Positions 42,941 through 46,393 of a stretch of 46,393 nt of DNA are shown here, piece by piece. The number at the start of each line of letters is the position of its first letter. Position 1 is the stretch's first letter. Location: assembly GCA_036897625.1 (NCBI GenBank), contig JAYMTA010000069.1:1-46393 (forward strand), in the 5' to 3' direction. Source of the DNA: Pelargonium cotyledonis. Its lineage: Eukaryota > Streptophyta > Magnoliopsida > Geraniales > Geraniaceae. The position numbers and the translations under genes are program-made. The notes below the pieces were generated by a model. That model searched no databases. It saw nothing but the letters and a program-made list of their open reading frames with translations, and was not told where the DNA came from.

Positions 42941-45900
42941 ATGGAAGTTACCATCTCGACCTTTCGGGCTATTCTCGCGCTCCTTGTGCTTCAACAACAA
43001 ATTGCTGGCTTCGTTGCATTTGCTGAGACGAGTGATAATGTAAGTAAAAACGTCGAAACGATCATTTTCCATATTTGTTAGGATTGTATTTGGCTTGAAA
43101 ATGTGAAATATTTTTCATTTCTAGGTGTATATTGTGTACATGGGAGAGAAAAAGCATGAAGATCCTGTTGAAACCAAGAAGTCTCACCACAAAATGCTGA
43201 CAAATTTGCTAGGAAGGTGTGAGAGGCAATGTTGTTGATGTTGACATTAAGTGCAAAAAGTTGCGCGATTAGCGAGGGATTTAGCTAAGGACATTTCCTC
43301 GCTAAATGGTTAGCGACGGATTTAAGTCTTTAGCTATTTTCCGATCTAAATAACGAAATCAAGTTTGTAACTATTTTTCTCGCTAAATAGCTTGGGATTT
43401 ATTTTTTTTTTCTCTCGCTAAATTACTGTTTTCTTCTAGAGATGATTTGAGTTTTGAAATATTCGATACCAGACTCAAATTTGTTTTATGTTTTGAAGCA
43501 AAGACGCGGTGAGGAGTTCGATTCTCTGTAGCTACAAGCATGGCTTTTCGGGGTTTGCTGCAAGGTTGACACAGTCTCAAGCAAATGAAATTGCAGGTTA
43601 GTAGTTTTGGGGTGACGCCTCGATTTATCATAGATTTTATTGCCGTTAGGGACATTTTAGTCGTCTTCATCCATTCGATAGATTTGATTCGTTACATGAG
43701 AAATTAAACACTTGTTGTTATAATCTCCAGAGTATCCTGAAGTTGTCGAAGTGTTTCCAAATCGCATTCACAATCTTCACACTACCCGAAGTTGGGATTT
43801 TATTGGTCTCCACCAACATTCATCGGAAAGTGTTTTAAGTGACAAATACATGGGCGATGGAGTTATTATTGGTGTCATAGATTCAGGTACGTACAACACA
43901 ACTCTATTGATACGTACAAATATTCAAGAGTTTAGAGTTAGTAATATAAAACAATCGATAATTGGAATCGAGACTATAAATGTCATTCAAATAATTTAAC
44001 GTGGAATTTAGGACTTAATGTTTGTTCACTTTATTACTTATTGACACGTGCATGTAACTATTGATAAGCACTATCGCACACAACAAATATTTCAAACAAT
44101 GTTGTTATATTATAAACATGAATTCATACAGGAGTTTGGCCCGAATCTGAGAGCTTCAACAACAAAGACATGATCGGTCCAATCCCTTCGCGGTGGAAAG
44201 GAATTTGCCAACAAGGCGAGCGCTTCAATTCCTCCAATTGCAACAACAAGCTCATCGGAGCTCGTTGGTTCGCGAAAGGCATAAGCGATCACACAACAAC
44301 AACAAAATCAATGTTGAATGAGTTCATGTCGCCCAGAGACTCAGTGGGCCACGGCACCCATACAGCTTCCACAGCTGCGGGGTCACTCGTCATAAATGCA
44401 AGCTACCATGGGTTGGCGCCAGGTGTGGCCAGAGGAGGAGCTCCCCTGACCCACCTGGCGATCTACAAAGTTTGTTGGAGCAACAACGGATGCTCCGACG
44501 CTGATCTTTTGAAGGCGTTTGACAAAGCAATACACGATGGTGTGGATATTCTATCCGTTTCCATCGGCATAGAGGTCCCGTTGTTCTCGTACGTCGATCA
44601 TCGAGATTCGATCGCAACGGGATCATTCCATGCCATGGAAAATGGAATTGTTGTGGTTTGTTCAGCAGGAAATGATGGACCATTCTCCCAAACAGTTGTC
44701 AACACTGCTCCTTGGCTCCTAACCATTGCAGCCACTAGAATTGACCGCGCTTTCCCGACATCCATCACTCTAGGAAACAACTACATTATCTGGGTACGTA
44801 AACTAACTAAGGTAGCGTTTGAATTAAAATTTTAAATTTATTGTATACACGTTAAAGTGTTGTCGTTTCCCAAAAAATCGATACGCAATTTTTTTATGGC
44901 ATGAGAATTGCTTTAAAAATTCCTTGTTCGCATTCTCCTTTTAAAAATTTTAGTTCCAACGCTACTTAAAATATTCTCTGACATCTTGTAATGGATCTAT
45001 CGTACAGGGCCAATCTATAGATGTTCGAAATCATAGCAACAAGTTTCAAGGTCTCACATACTCTGAACGAATAGTCAATAACTCCGCCGATTATTCAGCG
45101 TAAGACCTAAATGTGGCGTTTGGATTTATAAAATTGAAATGAAAACGAAGATCGGTAAATAGAACCGAATTTAAATTTCAAAAAAGAAAAAAAAAGTCAC
45201 TCTCGTGACTATAAAGTTTAAATACAAAGACGACAAATTATAATCTCATTCTAATTCATAACTCTCAATATTAAACAAAAATTATAATTCAATCGACTAA
45301 TTTAAATTTTTTTCCCATGTCGTCTGTAGTAAAGATTGTCAGATGGGAAGTCTCAATGCAACATTAGCAAAGGGAAAAATCATAGTATGTTTCTCAAAAT
45401 CTGGTGTACAAGATATGGTGTCTGCATCTATTGCCGTGAACGAAGTCGGGGGAGTTGGGCTAATCTTTGCACAATCTCGAAGCGATGGACTAGATGTGTG
45501 TACTCTAATCCCATGTGTTAGAGTTGATTTTGACGTCGCTACGCAGATAATTTCCTACATCAGAAAAGCAAGGTAAAAAGATTTAAAAATATACATGTCT
45601 ATACATGTTTAACAATTAGATCGAACATCACGTCAACTCACATAAGATGATTCCTTGTATAAGTGTAATAATTAACTTCTCCATCTATTTCACTAAGGTC
45701 TCCGGTCGCAAGGTTGGGATATCCTACAACCGTCATAGGGGAATGGGTAGCTCCACGAGTCGCAACATTCTCAGCCAGAGGGCCTAACACAATTTCCCCT
45801 TCGGTGCTAAAGGTACGACCTATATGTTTCAATAGTGAGCTACAAAAGCACGGTTAAGGTAAGGTTTCGATTAAAAAATAGAAATAAGACTAAGAATCCC

Positions 45901-46216
45901 GTTCTGCTAATCAAAACGCAGAGAACGAATGTCTCATTCTCATTTCTAAACAAATTTTTTTGATTCAAACGCTACAATGTTTACGACTTCATTTACTTCT
46001 TACGATTCTTGTTGTCCTCGTAGCCCGACGTAGCTGCGCCGGGAGTGATGATACTAGCTTCCTATCCACCGGGCACAGGAAATCACAAAAATGCATTCAA
46101 ATTATTGTCAGGAACATCCATGGCATGTCCACATGTTGCAGGAATTGCAGCTCTAATCAAATCTGCGCATCCCAATTGGTCTCCTGCAGCTATCAAATCA
46201 GCCATATTAACTACAG
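42941..46216 (+). CDS. SBT3-type subtilisin-like serine protease, 3' end beyond the window
   Basis: Nine exons are visible: 42941-43039, 43125-43216, 43499-43596, 43731-43886, 44132-44793, 45008-45099, 45330-45572, 45698-45812, 46024-46216. All join in frame. Domains in order: signal peptide (about residues 1-28, hydrophobic [17 protein letters not shown]), I9 propeptide (VYIVYMGEK..., [14 protein letters not shown]), then the S8 catalytic domain. Catalytic Asp147 lies in VIDSG, His222 in GHGTHTAS, the oxyanion Asn about 329 in SAGNDGP, and Ser551 in SGTSMACPH. Exons 6-8 cover the PA-like insertion between His and Ser. Plant SBT3 enzymes are secreted to the cell wall and process precursors or act in defence. 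The exon-intron pattern with many introns is that of the SBT3 group. The last visible exon appears to end at a GC donor (AG then GCAAGT). The Fn3-like C-terminal part is outside the window. Confidence 0.9.
43235..43400. repeat. element fragment in subtilase intron 2
   Basis: The phrases TTAGCGAGGGATTTAGC, CGCTAAATGG, TTAGCGACGGATTT and CTCGCTAAATAG are arranged in both orientations. TTAGCGACGGATTT is a phrase often met in subterminal repeats of plant DNA transposons (CACTA-like or Mutator-like). Borders are not clear. Confidence 0.4.
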
Positions 46217-46393
46217 GCAAGTGAACTTTAACAATGCCATTTTACACCTTTTATTAAAGGTAAAATATTTATGCGCCTCCTGACTGTTTGTCTTTTATGT
46301 CTGAGTCGGTCTCTATTTTCACATTTTTTTAGATAATGGACTGACAAAGTTATATTTTTACTCACTTGTTGAGATTCTAAGTTAGAATCTCAA

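Noticed and set aside
1..46393. CRISPR arrays, tRNA or rRNA genes, bacterial-type operons
   Set aside because: No regular short repeats with unique spacers and no tRNA cloverleaf with both boxes were found; B-box-like phrases fit SINE-like repeats better. All tandem repeats here are degenerate intronic or intergenic units.

Overview
This window reads as nuclear DNA of a dicot plant. It is AT-rich, its genes carry many short GT-AG introns, and it holds MITE-like elements, microsatellites and plant-only gene families (DRP5B/ARC5, a P-class PPR protein, SRR1-like proteins, an SBT3-type subtilase). The species cannot be named from the sequence. Exon models were built by hand from splice signals and reading-phase continuity. 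Five closed models keep frame from end to end: ULP-like, COPI-associated, FKBP12, SRR1-like A and DRP5B. The PPR gene is intronless.

Layout. 1-4440: gene-poor, AT-rich, with a ~60-bp tandem repeat and a few orphan reading frames. 4572-11907 (+): ULP2-type SUMO protease whose catalytic Asp reads as Asn, with serial exon duplications and two MITEs in one intron. 12610-16151 (-): 197-aa COPI-associated (TVP15-like) membrane protein with repeat-filled introns and two identical ABRE/G-box motifs upstream. 16400-19660: repeats and no convincing gene. 19664-21043 (-): PPR protein, divergent from FKBP12 at 21262-23682 (+), with 218 bp between the start codons. 24368-33130 (+): a tandem pair of SRR1-like genes, each ending in an RNase H-like domain. 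Copy A is open; copy B is broken by a frameshift and a stop. A relic of an NLR resistance gene lies between them. 33981-40421 (-): full 17-exon DRP5B/ARC5, the plastid-division dynamin. 40422-42940: intergenic. 42941 to the window edge (+): 5' nine exons of an SBT3-type subtilase, cut by the window end.

The genes look like independent housekeeping and family genes, not a pathway cluster. The least ordinary parts are the SRR1 + RNase H-like architecture with a doubled N-terminal leader exon, and the ULP-like gene with an altered catalytic triad and repeated exons at both ends. No CRISPR array, tRNA, rRNA or intact autonomous transposon was seen.
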